Positions 20,791 to 30,300 of a stretch of DNA of 46,961 nucleotides are shown here, piece by piece; within the stretch, counting starts at the first letter, position 1, and the number at the start of each line of letters is the position of its first letter. Origin of the DNA: a virus. The translations under genes and the position numbers were made by a program. The stretch spans positions 1 to 46,961 of IMG/VR virus record IMGVR_UViG_3300049043_000142. The stretch is one strand, 5' to 3'. A model generated the notes under the pieces. The model had not been told where the DNA came from, searched no databases, and worked only from the letters and a program-made list of their open reading frames with translations.

Positions 20791-21516
20791 ATGAGCACCA
20801 CTTCTTGTCGATACGATTTCTCGCCAATTGAGAAATATGAAGTGACGCCAGAAGGTTATCTTCGGGCGTGGGCTTCAATTGCTCGTACTGGCATTCAGCT
20901 CTATACAGATGCTGACGGTTCAGTCAGGCGTGAATATCGACCAGAAGAAGAAGTGGCGTCTCCCGAGAGTCTTGCTTCGTTTGCGGGCAAGGCGATCACT
21001 TCGGAACATCCTCCCGTTCTTCTTGATGCTGATAATACTAAAGACTACCAAGTAGGATTTAGCGGCACCGAGATCGTTTACGACAATGGTTTTGTCAAGG
21101 CAGTGATGACCATCACTGACGAAGACGCCATTGAACGTATTATGCGGGGCGATGCTCGTGAGGTAAGCGCGGGCTATAGGGTGAATTATGATCCCACGCC
21201 TGGCGTTACAGAAAGTGGCGAAAATTACGATGGCATCCAAAAGGAAATCATCGGCAATCACATCGCTATTGTTCGTCGGGGCCGCGCTGGCCCGCAAGTG
21301 AAGCTACATCTTGATCGTCAAGATGCTGCTGACCCATCTTTAATCTCTAAACAAGAGGTCCATCCTATGACCGCAAAAGTCGTTTTTGATGGCGCTGAGT
21401 TTGAGGTGAGTGAGAGCGTTGCTCTTGCGATCACCAAAGAACGTGAAGACGCCAAAATGTCCCTTGAGGACATGAAGAAAAATACGACGAGCTGCAGGCC
21501 GCTGCCGATTCCATGA
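20791..21516 (+). CDS. prohead protease-scaffold fusion, protease part (DUF2213-like; frameshifted)
   Basis: Matures the prohead. FAGKAITSEHPPVLLDADNT carries the S-x-x-HP pattern, IVYDNGFVKAVMTITDEDAI and MRGDAREVSAGYRVNYD are the core of DUF2213-type proteases (E-(V/L)-S-(A/P)-GY), and IIGNHIAIVRRGRAGPQVKL ends the domain (NHLA/IV..GRAG). After MSLEDMKK at 21478 the frame is lost. One more A in the run of five A at 21478-21482 gives KKKYDELQAAADSMKSEM, which continues as the scaffold in the next fragment. The real protein is 20791-21986, about 398 residues. Confidence 0.82.
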   Translation: MSTTSCRYDFSPIEKYEVTPEGYLRAWASIARTGIQLYTDADGSVRREYRPEEEVASPESLASFAGKAITSEHPPVLLDADNTKDYQVGFSGTEIVYDNGFVKAVMTITDEDAIERIMRGDAREVSAGYRVNYDPTPGVTESGENYDGIQKEIIGNHIAIVRRGRAGPQVKLHLDRQDAADPSLISKQEVHPMTAKVVFDGAEFEVSESVALAITKEREDAKMSLEDMKKNTTSCRPLPIP

Positions 21517-21986
21517 AGTCCGAAATGGATGCCATGGTTAAGGAAATGCAGGGCAAGTGCGATTCCGCTGAGGGTCGTGCTGATGCTCTGGCCGAGCACG
21601 TTGAAGAACTGAAAGGCGAAGTGGCTGCCGCCAAGGAAATCAATCTTGATTCCATGGTTGAAGAGCGTCTTGCTCTGATTGAAAAGGCTAAGCCCGTCCT
21701 TGATGCCGCTTATGAATTTAGCGGTAAAGAAGCCCGTGAGGTGATGGTGGATGCCATCAAAGCCGTGCGTGGCGATAGTGTTGATCTGTCTGAAAAGTCT
21801 GACGACTATGTTCAGGCCATGTTTGACACTCTGGCTGAATCGTCTCGCGATGATTCTGCTTCCACTGATGAGCTGCGTAAAGCCGTGGCTTCCATTGCTT
21901 CTCCCATGAGCGCACCGTCTTCCTACATGGAGACGCTGCAAAACGCATGGAAGAAACCCCTCTCCATCTCCAAAGAGGCTAAGTAA
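21513..21986 (+). CDS. prohead protease-scaffold fusion, scaffold part
   Basis: Coiled-coil continuation of the protease: YDELQAAADSMKSEMDAMVK and AEGRADALAEHVEELKGEVA, then helices KPVLDAAYEFSGKEAREVMV and a flexible tail with repeated Ser/Asp. Proteases of the DUF2213 type are often fused to such a scaffold that directs capsid assembly and is then cleaved. The ATG at 21513 is probably only internal, although an internal start producing a separate scaffold is known in other phages. The stop lies two bases before the next start. Confidence 0.75.
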   Translation: MKSEMDAMVKEMQGKCDSAEGRADALAEHVEELKGEVAAAKEINLDSMVEERLALIEKAKPVLDAAYEFSGKEAREVMVDAIKAVRGDSVDLSEKSDDYVQAMFDTLAESSRDDSASTDELRKAVASIASPMSAPSSYMETLQNAWKKPLSISKEAK

Positions 21987-21988
21987 TT

Positions 21989-22549
21989 ATGGCCGTTTCC
22001 TTCTCCGCCTCGGGCACTGCTTCCGCTGGTGGTGTGCAACAGGCTTACGCCCTGACTCACACTGCCTATCTGGAAGGTGGTCTGTCCGACATTCGCGACA
22101 ACACTATCTCCACCAGCTTGAACGAAACTGGCGCTGTTGTGCCTTTCGGCAATGTGGTGGTTTATAACAACGCTGGCACTGTTTACAACTCTGCCGTTAC
22201 CATCTCTGGCACTTCTGACACCGTGCTGGGCATCAATGCCCTCACCTATGTGGATGAGACCGCCCTTGATTCCAACAGCCGTCCTGGCGTGAAGAATCAG
22301 CAGGCCATGAACGTGGTGAACCAGGGTGCTGTGGCTGTGTACGTCACTGGCGCCGTGACTCCTAAGTCCGTGGTTCGTGTGCTGTATTCCGCTAGCGGCA
22401 CTGGCAAAGCTGGTCAGTTCTCGCACGCTTTTGCTTCTGGCAAAACCGTCCGTCTGGCAAATGCTCGTTTCCTCACTTCTACCACCAGCAGCGGCATCGC
22501 TCTGCTGGAACTGAATGGGCCGAGCTTCACTCTCTCCGCTGATTCTTGA
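21989..22549 (+). CDS. capsid cement/decoration protein
   Basis: 186 residues rich in small and beta-prone residues: MAVSFSASGTASAGGVQQAY, then ISTSLNETGAVVPFGNVVVY, VLGINALTYVDETALDSNS and VNQGAVAVYVTGAVTPKSVV. The pattern (A)IPFG..VV, G(I/V)....TAxD....Y, MNVxxxGxVxVxV resembles the 'structural cement' family that stabilises HK97-fold capsids. Its position between scaffold and major capsid protein supports this. Codon use is strongly biased to C/G-ending codons like the capsid gene, as for highly expressed proteins. Confidence 0.7.
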   Translation: MAVSFSASGTASAGGVQQAYALTHTAYLEGGLSDIRDNTISTSLNETGAVVPFGNVVVYNNAGTVYNSAVTISGTSDTVLGINALTYVDETALDSNSRPGVKNQQAMNVVNQGAVAVYVTGAVTPKSVVRVLYSASGTGKAGQFSHAFASGKTVRLANARFLTSTTSSGIALLELNGPSFTLSADS

Positions 22550-22550
22550 T

Positions 22551-22556
22551 AGGAGG
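22551..22556 (+). promoter_or_regulatory. strong ribosome binding site of the capsid gene
   Basis: AGGAGG lies ten bases before ATG 22567 and directly after the preceding stop. It decides the capsid start against an in-frame TTG at 22546 and is the best Shine-Dalgarno sequence I found in the window, fitting very high expression. Confidence 0.75.
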
Positions 22557-22566
22557 CCCTGAGAAA

Positions 22567-23468
22567 ATGTCTGATTTTCGTATGGACGAAGCGGGTCTGT
22601 TTCTTGAGCGTCAGCTTGAGTTCATCCGCCCCCAAGTGTTTGAAGTGCAGTATGCGGATATCAAATATCCGACTGTGCTGCCCGTGACCAGCGAGGCTGG
22701 CCCTGGCGCTCAAACCTTCACCTACCGCATCATGGACGCCACTGGTGAGTTCAAGCTCATCGCTGACGCCGCTGATGATCTGCCCCGTGCCGACATCTCG
22801 CAAACCGAGAAGAGCATCAACATCCGTTCCTTCGGCGGTAGCTTTGGCTACACCGTGCAGGAACTGCGTGCTGCTCAAATGGCCAACATCGCCCTGGAGC
22901 AGCGTCGTGCTGCTGCCGTGCGTCGTGCCTATGAAGAGAAAGTGGAAGATCTCGCTTTCTTCGGTGAGAGCACTGTGGGTCTGTCTGGTTTCTTCAACAA
23001 CTCCACCGTGGACGTGGTGGCTGCTGACAAATGGTTTAGCACCGCGACTGCCCAGGAAATGCTGGAACTGCTGAACTATGGCGTGACTGCCATTATCAAC
23101 GCTTCCAAGATGAAGGAGCAGCCCGACACCATTCTGATGGCTTGGGAAGATTACAACAAAGTGAGCACCACTCGCAACTCCGATTCTTCGGACGTGACCG
23201 TGCTTGAGTACTTCCTGCGTACCAACCCCTTCATCCGCAACGTTGAGCCCATCAACCAACTGGATGCTGACAACAGCGTGCTGAACACCAATCGTATGGT
23301 GGTGTACAAGCGTGATCCTGAGAAAGTGCAACTGCACGTTCCTCAGCCCCTGGAGCTGTTCCCCCTCAACAGCGCGGCCTGGAATTCATCGTTCCTGCCC
23401 ATGCTCGCGTTGGTGGCGTGGCTCTGTACTATCCCAAGAGCGTGATCTACGTTCAGGCCAACTCCTGA
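22567..23468 (+). CDS. major capsid protein (DUF2184-like, HK97 fold; one frameshift)
   Basis: MSDFRMDEAGLFLERQLEFI RPQVFEVQYADIKYPTVLPV, SEAGPGAQTFTYRIMDATGE, FGGSFGYTVQELRAAQMANI and AYEEKVEDLAFFGESTVGLS match the DUF2184 capsid family; GLSGFFNN is characteristic. The single frame ends at 23445, but one more C in the run of five C near 23361-23365 restores PQQRGLEFIVPAHARVGGVA LYYPKSVIYVQANS with stop 23466-23468. The restored C-terminus is what the family shows, so a missing base in a homopolymer is nearly certain. Length then is about 300 residues. Confidence 0.88.
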
Positions 23469-23504
23469 GGATAGTTAATCAAGAAAGGGACGTTAAGCTA
23501 TTAA

Positions 23505-23526
23505 CATTGTTTTCTTTTGAACAATG
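23505..23526 (+). promoter_or_regulatory. inverted repeat over a start codon
   Basis: CATTGTT (23505-23511) and AACAATG (23520-23526) are inverted copies with an eight-base spacer; the second contains ATG 23524. The spacer and right arm (TTTTCTTTTGAACAATG) belong to the recurrent motif near 5925, 7504 and 25225. An mRNA hairpin here could limit translation of the gene after the capsid gene. Confidence 0.35.
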
Positions 23527-23910
23527 CTGATTGCTTATCGTCCCGAACTTGAGAATCCCCCGCGTGAAGCAGGGTTTGGCATTATCACTAAAACTGGTTT
23601 GATCCAGCTCACTCCTGGCCTTAATCAGGAAATTCCTGATGATAAATGGAGTGAAGCTAAAGAGAATATTGCAGTGAAGAAACTAATGGCCATTGGTGCC
23701 ATTGAAGAGATGAAAGAACAAGTGATGGTAGAGGATCTGCCTGAAACTGTTCAAAGTCTTTCTGAACTGCCTCTCACTCAGGCCATTCGCGCCATTGAAC
23801 TCATCCACGATGCTGATCGCTTGGCTGATTGGAAAAAGATTGAAGGGCGCATTCGTGTGAGGAATGCCATTGCTAAACGTGTTGAAGCCATTCGCGTTGG
23901 AAAAGCTTAA
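23524..23910 (+). CDS. hypothetical protein downstream of capsid
   Basis: 128 residues, MLIAYRPELENPPREAGFGI, then ITKTGLIQLTPGLNQEIPDD KW and a helical C-terminal half with repeated AIRAIELIHDADRLADWKKI. The position, immediately after the major capsid gene and before the DUF4054-like adaptor, suggests a head-completion or tail-connection role. I cannot name the family. The gene is intact. Confidence 0.55.
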   Translation: MLIAYRPELENPPREAGFGIITKTGLIQLTPGLNQEIPDDKWSEAKENIAVKKLMAIGAIEEMKEQVMVEDLPETVQSLSELPLTQAIRAIELIHDADRLADWKKIEGRIRVRNAIAKRVEAIRVGKA

Positions 23911-23912
23911 TC

Positions 23913-24224
23913 ATGGCCGTCACTTATGCCAATTTTCTAGAGAGATTTCCTGAATTCACTCCCCATCCATCGGGGATTGTGAACGGGGCTCTTGCGGAGG
24001 CGGCATATGACGCATCAGCGGATGTATTCGGGGATCAAACTGATAGGGCCGTTAAGTTTTTAGCGGCCCATATCATTGCCGTACAACTTGCACAAATGGG
24101 CATTCAAATTGGTGCCACTGATGGCAAAGTATATGGCGAGGGGCTTGATGCTTCTCAATATGGTCAAGAGTTTAAACGTCTCTTAAATTCTCTTCCTTCG
24201 ACTGCTGTTGGCTTCGTAATATGA
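23913..24224 (+). CDS. head-tail adaptor (DUF4054-like)
   Basis: 103 residues: MAVTYANFLERFPEFTPHPS GIVNGALAEAAYDASADVFG DQTDRAVKFLAAHIIAVQLA. The pattern F...FPEF......V...L..A.......G......A...LAAH is typical of the short helical adaptors that bind under the portal (DUF4054). It starts two bases after the previous stop and overlaps the next gene by four bases. Confidence 0.75.
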   Translation: MAVTYANFLERFPEFTPHPSGIVNGALAEAAYDASADVFGDQTDRAVKFLAAHIIAVQLAQMGIQIGATDGKVYGEGLDASQYGQEFKRLLNSLPSTAVGFVI

Positions 24225-24580
24225 GCAACTTTCTAGAACCACTTGCCAATGCCACCTTGGTATGGTATGTGGCTTCTGGGTATGCCATTGATAGCGAAAC
24301 TGGCAATTATGTGGCCACGACTACTGGTACGACGTATTATGCGTCATTAAGGCAAAAGCGTGCTCCACAATACGATCATCTTTTAGGAGCTGATCAAACT
24401 GCAGTTTATATGGAGGGGAGGCTAACGTCTCCTCTTGCTTTTTCAGGAGTGCCGCCTGGTGATTCTGCACAAGCAACGATCAATGGAAGAGAGGGACGCT
24501 TTGAACTATTGCCTAACGAGGAAATTGCCAGTCATTATTGGCAGTTCCTCGGCACGCCAATCAGGGGTATTTTAGACTAA
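24221..24580 (+). CDS. head closure-like protein
   Basis: 119 residues, beta-rich: MSNFLEPLANATLVWYVASG, then YYASLRQKRAPQYDHLLGAD and GVPPGDSAQATINGREGRFE. It has no enzymatic motif. Its place after the adaptor and before tail genes is that of the head-closure (stopper) protein. The family is not recognised from sequence. It overlaps the adaptor gene (ATGA-type) and appears intact. Confidence 0.5.
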   Translation: MSNFLEPLANATLVWYVASGYAIDSETGNYVATTTGTTYYASLRQKRAPQYDHLLGADQTAVYMEGRLTSPLAFSGVPPGDSAQATINGREGRFELLPNEEIASHYWQFLGTPIRGILD

Positions 24581-24643
24581 TTGGCAAAGGAAGCGTGGAC
24601 AACGCTTAATCACTTTCCCTTTCATCGCTGAGGACTTCCTCTC

Positions 24644-25220
24644 ATGCTCTACCATCCCACTGAACTGGTAAAGAGGCCAAGACGTGATTGTGCGCGTTGG
24701 CTCGATTTCCGGCGCTCGCCCTGTCATCACTCAAAGTGGTGCCACCTTCACCGTTAGTGGCGCTCCCACTCTTTATACCCTGCAGGCCGCTACCACGGCT
24801 TCTGTTGCCTTTAACGATGGCAACACTGAGTTTTATCTGCTGGGTGGCAACGGCTTCTCTGATAGTGTTATTGTTACCAGCCAAGCCACTGCCTCTGTCA
24901 CCTCTTATTTCCAGAAAGACGTTGACGGCACCACTTTTATCCCGAATAGCTTTGATGAAGCTTTTCAAGTGATTGCCACTGCCCGGTACGATAAAAACGC
25001 CGAGGTGTATGTGGAGATCAATAAGCAACTTGGCGTGAGCGGCACCACTTATTATTATGATCGCGTGGCTTATACGGCTCGCGTGATGAACTATAACGAA
25101 AGCTATCCCGCTGATAACCTTGTGGAATGCACCTTCGATTTGATTAGCCGTGGTCGCATTGGTATCCACCAGAATGCTTCTGAAACCGGCAGCATCATCC
25201 CGACTGCTCCCAATAGCTGA
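24644..25220 (+). CDS. tail or connector structural protein, first (5' end frameshifted)
   Basis: From GTG 24684 the frame encodes 178 beta-rich residues: MIVRVGSISGARPVITQSGA, TLYTLQAATTASVAFNDGNT and YSTT-like strands, ending GRIGIHQNASETGSIIPTAP. The true start is probably upstream: ATG 24644 is present, and the usable frame upstream (STIPLNW, then TAA, then RGQDV) looks like RGQDVIVRVG with a small indel near 24675. It precedes a terminator and could be the tail tube or a neck protein. Codon use is as biased as in the capsid genes, fitting an abundant virion protein. Confidence 0.5.
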
Positions 25221-25242
25221 TTCATTCTCCATTGAAAGTTTG

Positions 25243-25271
25243 CTAGCCTCTCTTTACGGAGAGGCTTTTTT
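25243..25271 (+). terminator. rho-independent terminator after first tail gene
   Basis: AGCCTCT and AGAGGCT (25244-25250 and 25259-25265 approximately) form a 7-bp stem, followed by six T and ATTG. It closes the abundant head/connector operon before the tail terminator-like gene at 25275. The recurrent motif TTCATTCTCCATTGA lies just upstream (25221-25235). Confidence 0.75.
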
Positions 25272-25274
25272 ATT

Positions 25275-25685
25275 GTGAATATTTCACAACTTAGGGAAAC
25301 AATTACTGAATTGCTTTCCGCATCGCCTAATTTACTTGGCACTTATACGCTGCCAAATGGTTCTACATTGCCTGCAGTGTACGTGGTGGGCCAACAGAGT
25401 GTGCCAAAGGAATGGAAAGTAAAGGGATTGGAAGTAACCATGCGTCAATTTCCTGAGCGCGTGCCTCGTTCTGGATTTGGTGGCACTGTAAAAGTGAGTC
25501 AAGTGTGGGAAGTTATTTTGGTGCAATATACGGCGAGCGGAGGAGAGATTAATACGGCAATGGACAGGATTGTGAGGAGATTTCCAGACTGTACGCCAAG
25601 GTATTTCCCTGGAGATGACGTGGCATACGAGCGTTGCAGGTTTATGATTCCTGATACTATTCTTCGTCCTCTTATTGCATCATGA
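25275..25685 (+). CDS. tail terminator-like protein
   Basis: 136 residues from GTG 25275 (MNISQLRETITELLSASPNL). The product has the alternation of a first helix, then strands LPAVYVVGQQSVPKEWKVKG and VWEVILVQYTASGGEINTAM, as in tail terminator/completion proteins encoded between the neck and tape measure genes. The identification is by position and fold pattern only. It starts four bases after a T-run terminator and overlaps the next gene by four bases. Confidence 0.45.
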   Translation: MNISQLRETITELLSASPNLLGTYTLPNGSTLPAVYVVGQQSVPKEWKVKGLEVTMRQFPERVPRSGFGGTVKVSQVWEVILVQYTASGGEINTAMDRIVRRFPDCTPRYFPGDDVAYERCRFMIPDTILRPLIAS

Positions 25686-26140
25686 GTGGCGTTATTGTTG
25701 GCGGCAGCACTTCTTAATGCAGATGATATTGGATCAATAAACTTGCCAAAGCTTTTAAAATCTGGGCAAACGAAGACCTGGACGATGCATATTTTGAAGA
25801 TCAATTTAAAGACGATAAATGGCCATATGCAGGATACACAAGACGTAAAAGCGGAGAAATGGCTGGTACTGTTCGTAATATTTATGACCTTGGCGAACTA
25901 TATCGCAGCGGCAAGGAAAGTTTCAAAATTACGCAAGGCAGTAACGACATTACTGCATCGTGGAACTGGGACGCTAAAAATGATAGTGGCGGAGCTTATG
26001 CATGGTATGTGCATGAAGGACTGTCCACTAATTTAGAACCACGGCAATGGACGGACGTGTTTCAAGAACGTAATTTATTCGATGGGAGTGTGGTTAGCAA
26101 GGCGCTACGATCAAGAATTCGCTCTGTATTGAACAAATGA
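25682..26140 (+). CDS. tail or neck protein (5' end frameshifted)
   Basis: The useful frame reads KLAKAFKIWANEDLDDAYFE DQFKDDKWPYAGYTRRKSGE and continues from about 25735 to 26140 (NIYDLGELYRSGKESFKITQ, ASWNWDAKNDSGGAYAWYVH, RQWTDVFQERNLFDGSVVSK). ATG 25682 (MSGVIVGGST) is in a different frame, so a single-base error lies near 25715-25735. The pattern with AYAWYVHEG and PRxW resembles HK97 gp10-like connector proteins. If the ATG 25859 were used the protein would lack a clear first third. Confidence 0.55.
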
Positions 26141-26400
26141 AAATTGACTATCTTTGGAGCGCAGACAATACAGTGCATGCCATTAACAACACCATTGAAG
26201 GCACGGCTTTAGAGACTGGCATTCTCTGTCTTATTTCTTGCAGGGAAGAGACTGTTAGACTTTCTAACGAAAATCATTCAATGTTGGTTGAAATTCCTAA
26301 AGAATTTCGCTCTAGCAGCGAAAGAGTGAGGGTTTTCAACGCATTGTTAAACATCCTTGACCATGAGCAAATACAGCTTCCTAGTTCAGACCAAAACTGA
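26137..26400 (+). CDS. hypothetical protein
   Basis: 87 residues, MKIDYLWSADNTVHAINNTI EG, mixed helix and strand. It overlaps the previous stop (ATGA) and runs 38 bases into the tail chaperone gene. It could be a tail-completion protein by position, but there is no family match I can name. Confidence 0.45.
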   Translation: MKIDYLWSADNTVHAINNTIEGTALETGILCLISCREETVRLSNENHSMLVEIPKEFRSSSERVRVFNALLNILDHEQIQLPSSDQN

Positions 26401-26900
26401 GGATTATTTTGAACTGCTGCCGGATCTGCGCCTGAAGAAATATGGTGGTTGGTTAGTTGCCGAGGCAATTGAACAAGAGGAAATTAGCAAGCTTCAAAGT
26501 CAGGCAACCATTCGCGCTGTGCAATTGGCCAAACGGATTGCTATGGACAAAAGCATTCCTTTAGACGATGCTTTTGCTTTGTTACAAGGAGGCAATGGTT
26601 CTGTCACGGAAGCTGAACTTGCTTGCGGAATACACCGAAGAAACATTAAGCATGATCACCAGTGGGTCGTCTGTTGAGAGTACCAACGCTCGTATGGTTA
26701 CTGCTTTTATTCGTTCTCGTGGCCAAGGTATGGTTGATGGAAATTGGCAAGATCTTGCCGACTGGGAAATGGAAGATACAAAATCGTTGCCACGTAAATA
26801 CATTGCAAAAGTAGTGGAGTTTATTACCGCCGAGCAAACTGCAGAAGTGCAGGAGGCTGCAACGGCAAAAAAAGCTGCAAAGAGGAATTCTCCTCAATAG
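26363..26900 (+). CDS. tail assembly chaperone, short form (one frameshift)
   Basis: Starts MSKYSFLVQTKTEDYFELLP, contains the helix ATIRAVQLAKRIAMDKSIPL DDAFALLQG, and after a single-base error near 26625 continues AELLAEYTEETLSMITSGSS, with VVEFITAEQTAEVQEAATAK KAAK before the stop at 26900. Its position right before the tape measure, a size of about 180 residues, and the A-rich slippery run at 26867-26873 identify it as the G-type chaperone that guides tail tube assembly around the tape measure. Most ribosomes make this short form. Confidence 0.7.
26867..26873 (+). promoter_or_regulatory. programmed -1 frameshift site
   Basis: In the zero frame the heptamer reads A AAA AAA, with codons AAA AAA followed by GCT. 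A slip of one base backward gives AGC TGC AAA GAG GAA TTC, which is the frame of the following gene and stays open to 27340. Tail assembly chaperones of long-tailed phages use such a slip (G to G-T). Unlike the other frame changes in the window, this one fits the biology. Confidence 0.75.
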
Positions 26901-27340
26901 CTGAAAAGCAAGAAAGTCTTGCTAGGAAACAATTAAAAAATCTGACCAATTGGAACGAAATTTATTTTCGTTTATCATCGTCGGATATGCATGATCCACG
27001 TTGGAATGCGGATCAATTTGGATTGCAACCCATTGAAGATGTCAAGCGTGCATTGAAATATTTAGACAAACACGATGTAGCCAAATACAATGTCAACAGT
27101 ATTGCTGTTGCCAAGCTTGGCACAATGGTGTCAGGCATGATGGCGGGACGCAAGTCTAAAATCAAGCCTGAGGATTTCTTGCCATTTGATACTAAGTCGA
27201 TCAAAAAAGATAGTGGCTTAAGCGATGAAAGCCTTATAGTTCTGCAACGTTTAATGAAAACGCGAAGAATGGACGGGCGTATTATTGCTTTAATGGCTGA
27301 TGAATTAAAAGCTTTTGCTGGGCGTAACCAGGAGCAATGA
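26873..27340 (+). CDS. tail assembly chaperone, T extension
   Basis: The -1 frame is open from the slippery site: KEEFSSIAEKQESLARKQLK NLTNWNEIYFRLSSSDMHDP then RWNADQFGLQPIEDVKRALK YLDKHDVAKYNVNSIAVAKL and a helical C-terminus. There is an ATG at 26987, but the coding frame clearly reaches back to the slip, which argues for expression as a G-T fusion rather than a separate protein. It ends 37 bases before the tape measure gene. Confidence 0.7.
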   Translation, partial: SCKEEFSSIAEKQESLARKQLKNLTNWNEIYFRLSSSDMHDPRWNADQFGLQPIEDVKRALKYLDKHDVAKYNVNSIAVAKLGTMVSGMMAGRKSKIKPEDFLPFDTKSIKKDSGLSDESLIVLQRLMKTRRMDGRIIALMADELKAFAGRNQEQ

Positions 27341-27343
27341 TTA

Positions 27344-27349
27344 TAGAAT
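27344..27349 (+). promoter_or_regulatory. late promoter -10 candidate before tape measure
   Basis: TATAGAAT (TAGAAT at 27344-27349) lies 34 bases before the tape measure start, just after the chaperone stop. It is one of five copies in late intergenic gaps. No clear -35 hexamer is seen, as expected if a phage factor replaces -35 recognition. Confidence 0.45.
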
Positions 27350-27377
27350 AAAGGGAAAAGTAACCGTATAAATTAAG

Positions 27378-30300
27378 ATGGCAGCTCAAGACGCCGAACT
27401 GAAGCTGAAGGTAAGTCTTGACCTGGCATTTTTTAGGCAACAATTAGCAGGACTTGGACAGGCTACAGCGGGATATAAAATTCCCGTGCAAGTGCAATTT
27501 GACAGGCGCAGTGTTCAAAATGAACTCAATGCGTTGGGAGCAAATATTAGACGACGAAATTATTATTTAGAAGTTAAAACAAATTTAGATGACGAGATTA
27601 GAAAGGCTCGCGATTTAGCAAAAGCATTATCTTCTATTTCGGCGGGGGGCGGCGGAGCGATCCCTCGCCAAGGTGGCACATTTAGGCAGGAACTGAGTGG
27701 TATTGGCGATATTAATACTTTACGTTCTATTTATAAAGAAGCGGCAAAAAAAGGATTATTAGCTTTTGACGAAGAGGTCAATGCTAGTAAATCAAAAATT
27801 ATCACTGCATTAAACCAGGCTGCGCAAGACGCCAGTCAAGGTTTTCTTAGTGCTTTTAGTAAAGAAAACTCTCGCATTCGTCAAGCAGCGGGAGAGTACG
27901 GCCAGCTTTTATTGGCAGGATTAAAGAAGACTTTAAGAATTAGTTCTCCGTCAAAGGAGATGTTTAATATTGGCGATGACGCTGGAAAGGGTTTTGAACT
28001 TGGTCTTTTAAAAGCTTTAGATATTGCCGAGCAATCTGCTACGCGCAAAATGCGTGGCATGTTGGATCGTTTGGCTCGCATGGCACTCATGATGAGTGGC
28101 ATGAGTGCAGCAGACATTGGCAGTCAAGCCGGACAATTTCGCGGAGGCAGAGCCTTACCTGGGCCATCATGGGCCGCTACGGTTCCTCCATCGCAAGGAG
28201 GCGGTGGTGGTGGCGGGCGCATGTTACCCCCTGGCCCCACTTTTGCTGCACTGGGAGGCACAGCATTTGGAGCGCAAAAATATCTTCCTACTGCATTAAG
28301 TGATGAGCTTAAGCAGATTTTACGAGGCGCTGCATTTGCCTTTGTTGATTCCTTAAAACAACAAACAAGATCGGTCAGGGTTGGACTTGGAGCTTCTCAG
28401 CAACCATTATTGACTGGAGGACGCATAGCTGGCTTATTACCAGCGGGCGTTGGCAGGCAAGCAAGTGTTTACAGCACGGGAAAAATTGGAGGCGAAACAC
28501 AAGCTGAATTATTTGCTCGGCGCGAGCGAGAAGCACGCATGCGCTCTGCATTGCGTGGAATAGACGTTTTAGGAGCGACCAATAGAGAGCCAAGTCCGTA
28601 TAGTTATGCATACAGGAGTGCTCGTCCGACAAGCGCCATTGTGCCTTATGCAGCGGGAGGCGCATTGGTGCCTGGTGGTGGCGCAGGGGGAGGAGGCACA
28701 GGCGGAGGAGGAGGTGGCCGTGGTCCAGGCGGCTTTGGTATGGGAGATTTTGGGCGTGCATTGGGAAGCGTAAATCTTCCTGGCGCAAACACTGTTCGTG
28801 AACTTGGCACTGAATTTGCTTTTGCCACCAAACAAGTGCTGTTATTTGGACAGGCTTATAAGTTATTGGGTTTTGCCCAGGATTTACCATCACAAGTCGG
28901 CAATGCCGTGGGTAAATTACAAAGCTTTAGAAATACATTATCTTCTATTACCAGTAGTGCCAAAGAAGCAGGCCAAGCAAATCAATTTATTCTTGATACT
29001 GTAAACAAATACAATGTTCCATTGCAATCTGCTCGCGATGGCTTTACTAAATTGTTTGCCTCCATGGCACCTGCAGGTTTTTCGGCAGGAGAAATTCAAG
29101 GTTTATTCTTGAGCATCAGCAAGGCAGCGGCTACTTTTGGCATGAGCGCCGACAAGGTAGATCGCGTTAATTATGCTTTTGCTCAAATGGCCAGCAAAGG
29201 CCAAGTGATGAGCGAAGAATTAAAAGGACAATTGGGCGATGTACTGCCTGGCGCAATGGGCATTTTTGCTGAAGCTGCAGGCTTCAAGGGCCCAGATGCC
29301 ATTCAAAAGTTTGGCAAAGCTTTAGAAGATGGAGCTTACAAAGGACAGGCAATGCGTGATTTGCTTAAAAATGTCACGATTGTCATGGATAAAGAGTTTG
29401 GGCCCGGCGCGGAAGGTGCAGCGCGAACATTCCAGGGTGTCATCAATCGCATGCAGAATTCGATGCAGCTTTTTTATGAAAGCTTTGAACCCATAGCGGT
29501 TGGCTTTCTTAATGCTGTTGTTGTTCCAATCACAAGTGGTATTAAAACAATTACCGATGGTTTTACCGCATTTTTCTCGGGAACCAAAGCGAAAAGTGCT
29601 GGCGGCGCAGAATTTGCATCTCAATTGCAAGCATTAAAACCAGCATTTGCTGGTATTCAGCAAAATATCCAATCTTTACTGCCTATTTTTTCTCAATTTG
29701 GACAAATATTACTACAAGTTGGCAAAATTTTAATTCAAATTGCTGGCAATCCTGTTGTTGGATATTTAGCCAAACTTTATTTAGTAGCACTTCCTATTAA
29801 TTTAATTTTTGGACGTATTACTACAACGATTGGCTCTGTTTACACGGCAATGACAACATTAAATGTTGGCTTGCTAGCAGGGGCTCAACGGTTTAAAACT
29901 GTTGACATGGTGATGAAAGGTTTTAATTTAACTGCAGGCCAGGCAACGGGCATTTTGAGAGGTGTTGCTCCTGCGTTAAATGCTGTGACGCTTGGGCTAA
30001 AAGCATTTGGTTCTACGGCAGTTTTACTTGGCATTTCATTGGTTATCGAAAGAATAATGTCACTCAAGGGCGCCATTGATAGCGTGCGTCAATCTACTCA
30101 AATGATGCTTGCCAATATTTCGTCTATGGCAAATAGTGGCGCAATTCGCGAATTGAAGAATCTAGGCAAGGATATTGGCAAGCAAATATCTACCTTTGAA
30201 GGTTTGCGTCCTTATATTTCTGGACAAGGTGGTCGCGGAATGCCATCAAAAAAATTAACACCAGAAGCTGCGGCCACTATGCAAGAAGTTGGTCTTGGCA

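Noticed and set aside
21318-21941. 207-codon minus-strand open frame opposite the scaffold
   Set aside because: It is a shadow of the coiled-coil coding sequence; no motif, no ribosome site.
22414-23337. 307-codon minus-strand open frame opposite the major capsid gene
   Set aside because: It is the mirror of strongly codon-biased capsid coding; the product is His/Val/Leu-rich without domains, a typical shadow frame.
24642-25232. 196-codon minus-strand open frame opposite the tail protein
   Set aside because: It is opposite a well-supported structural gene and has low-complexity composition; shadow frame.
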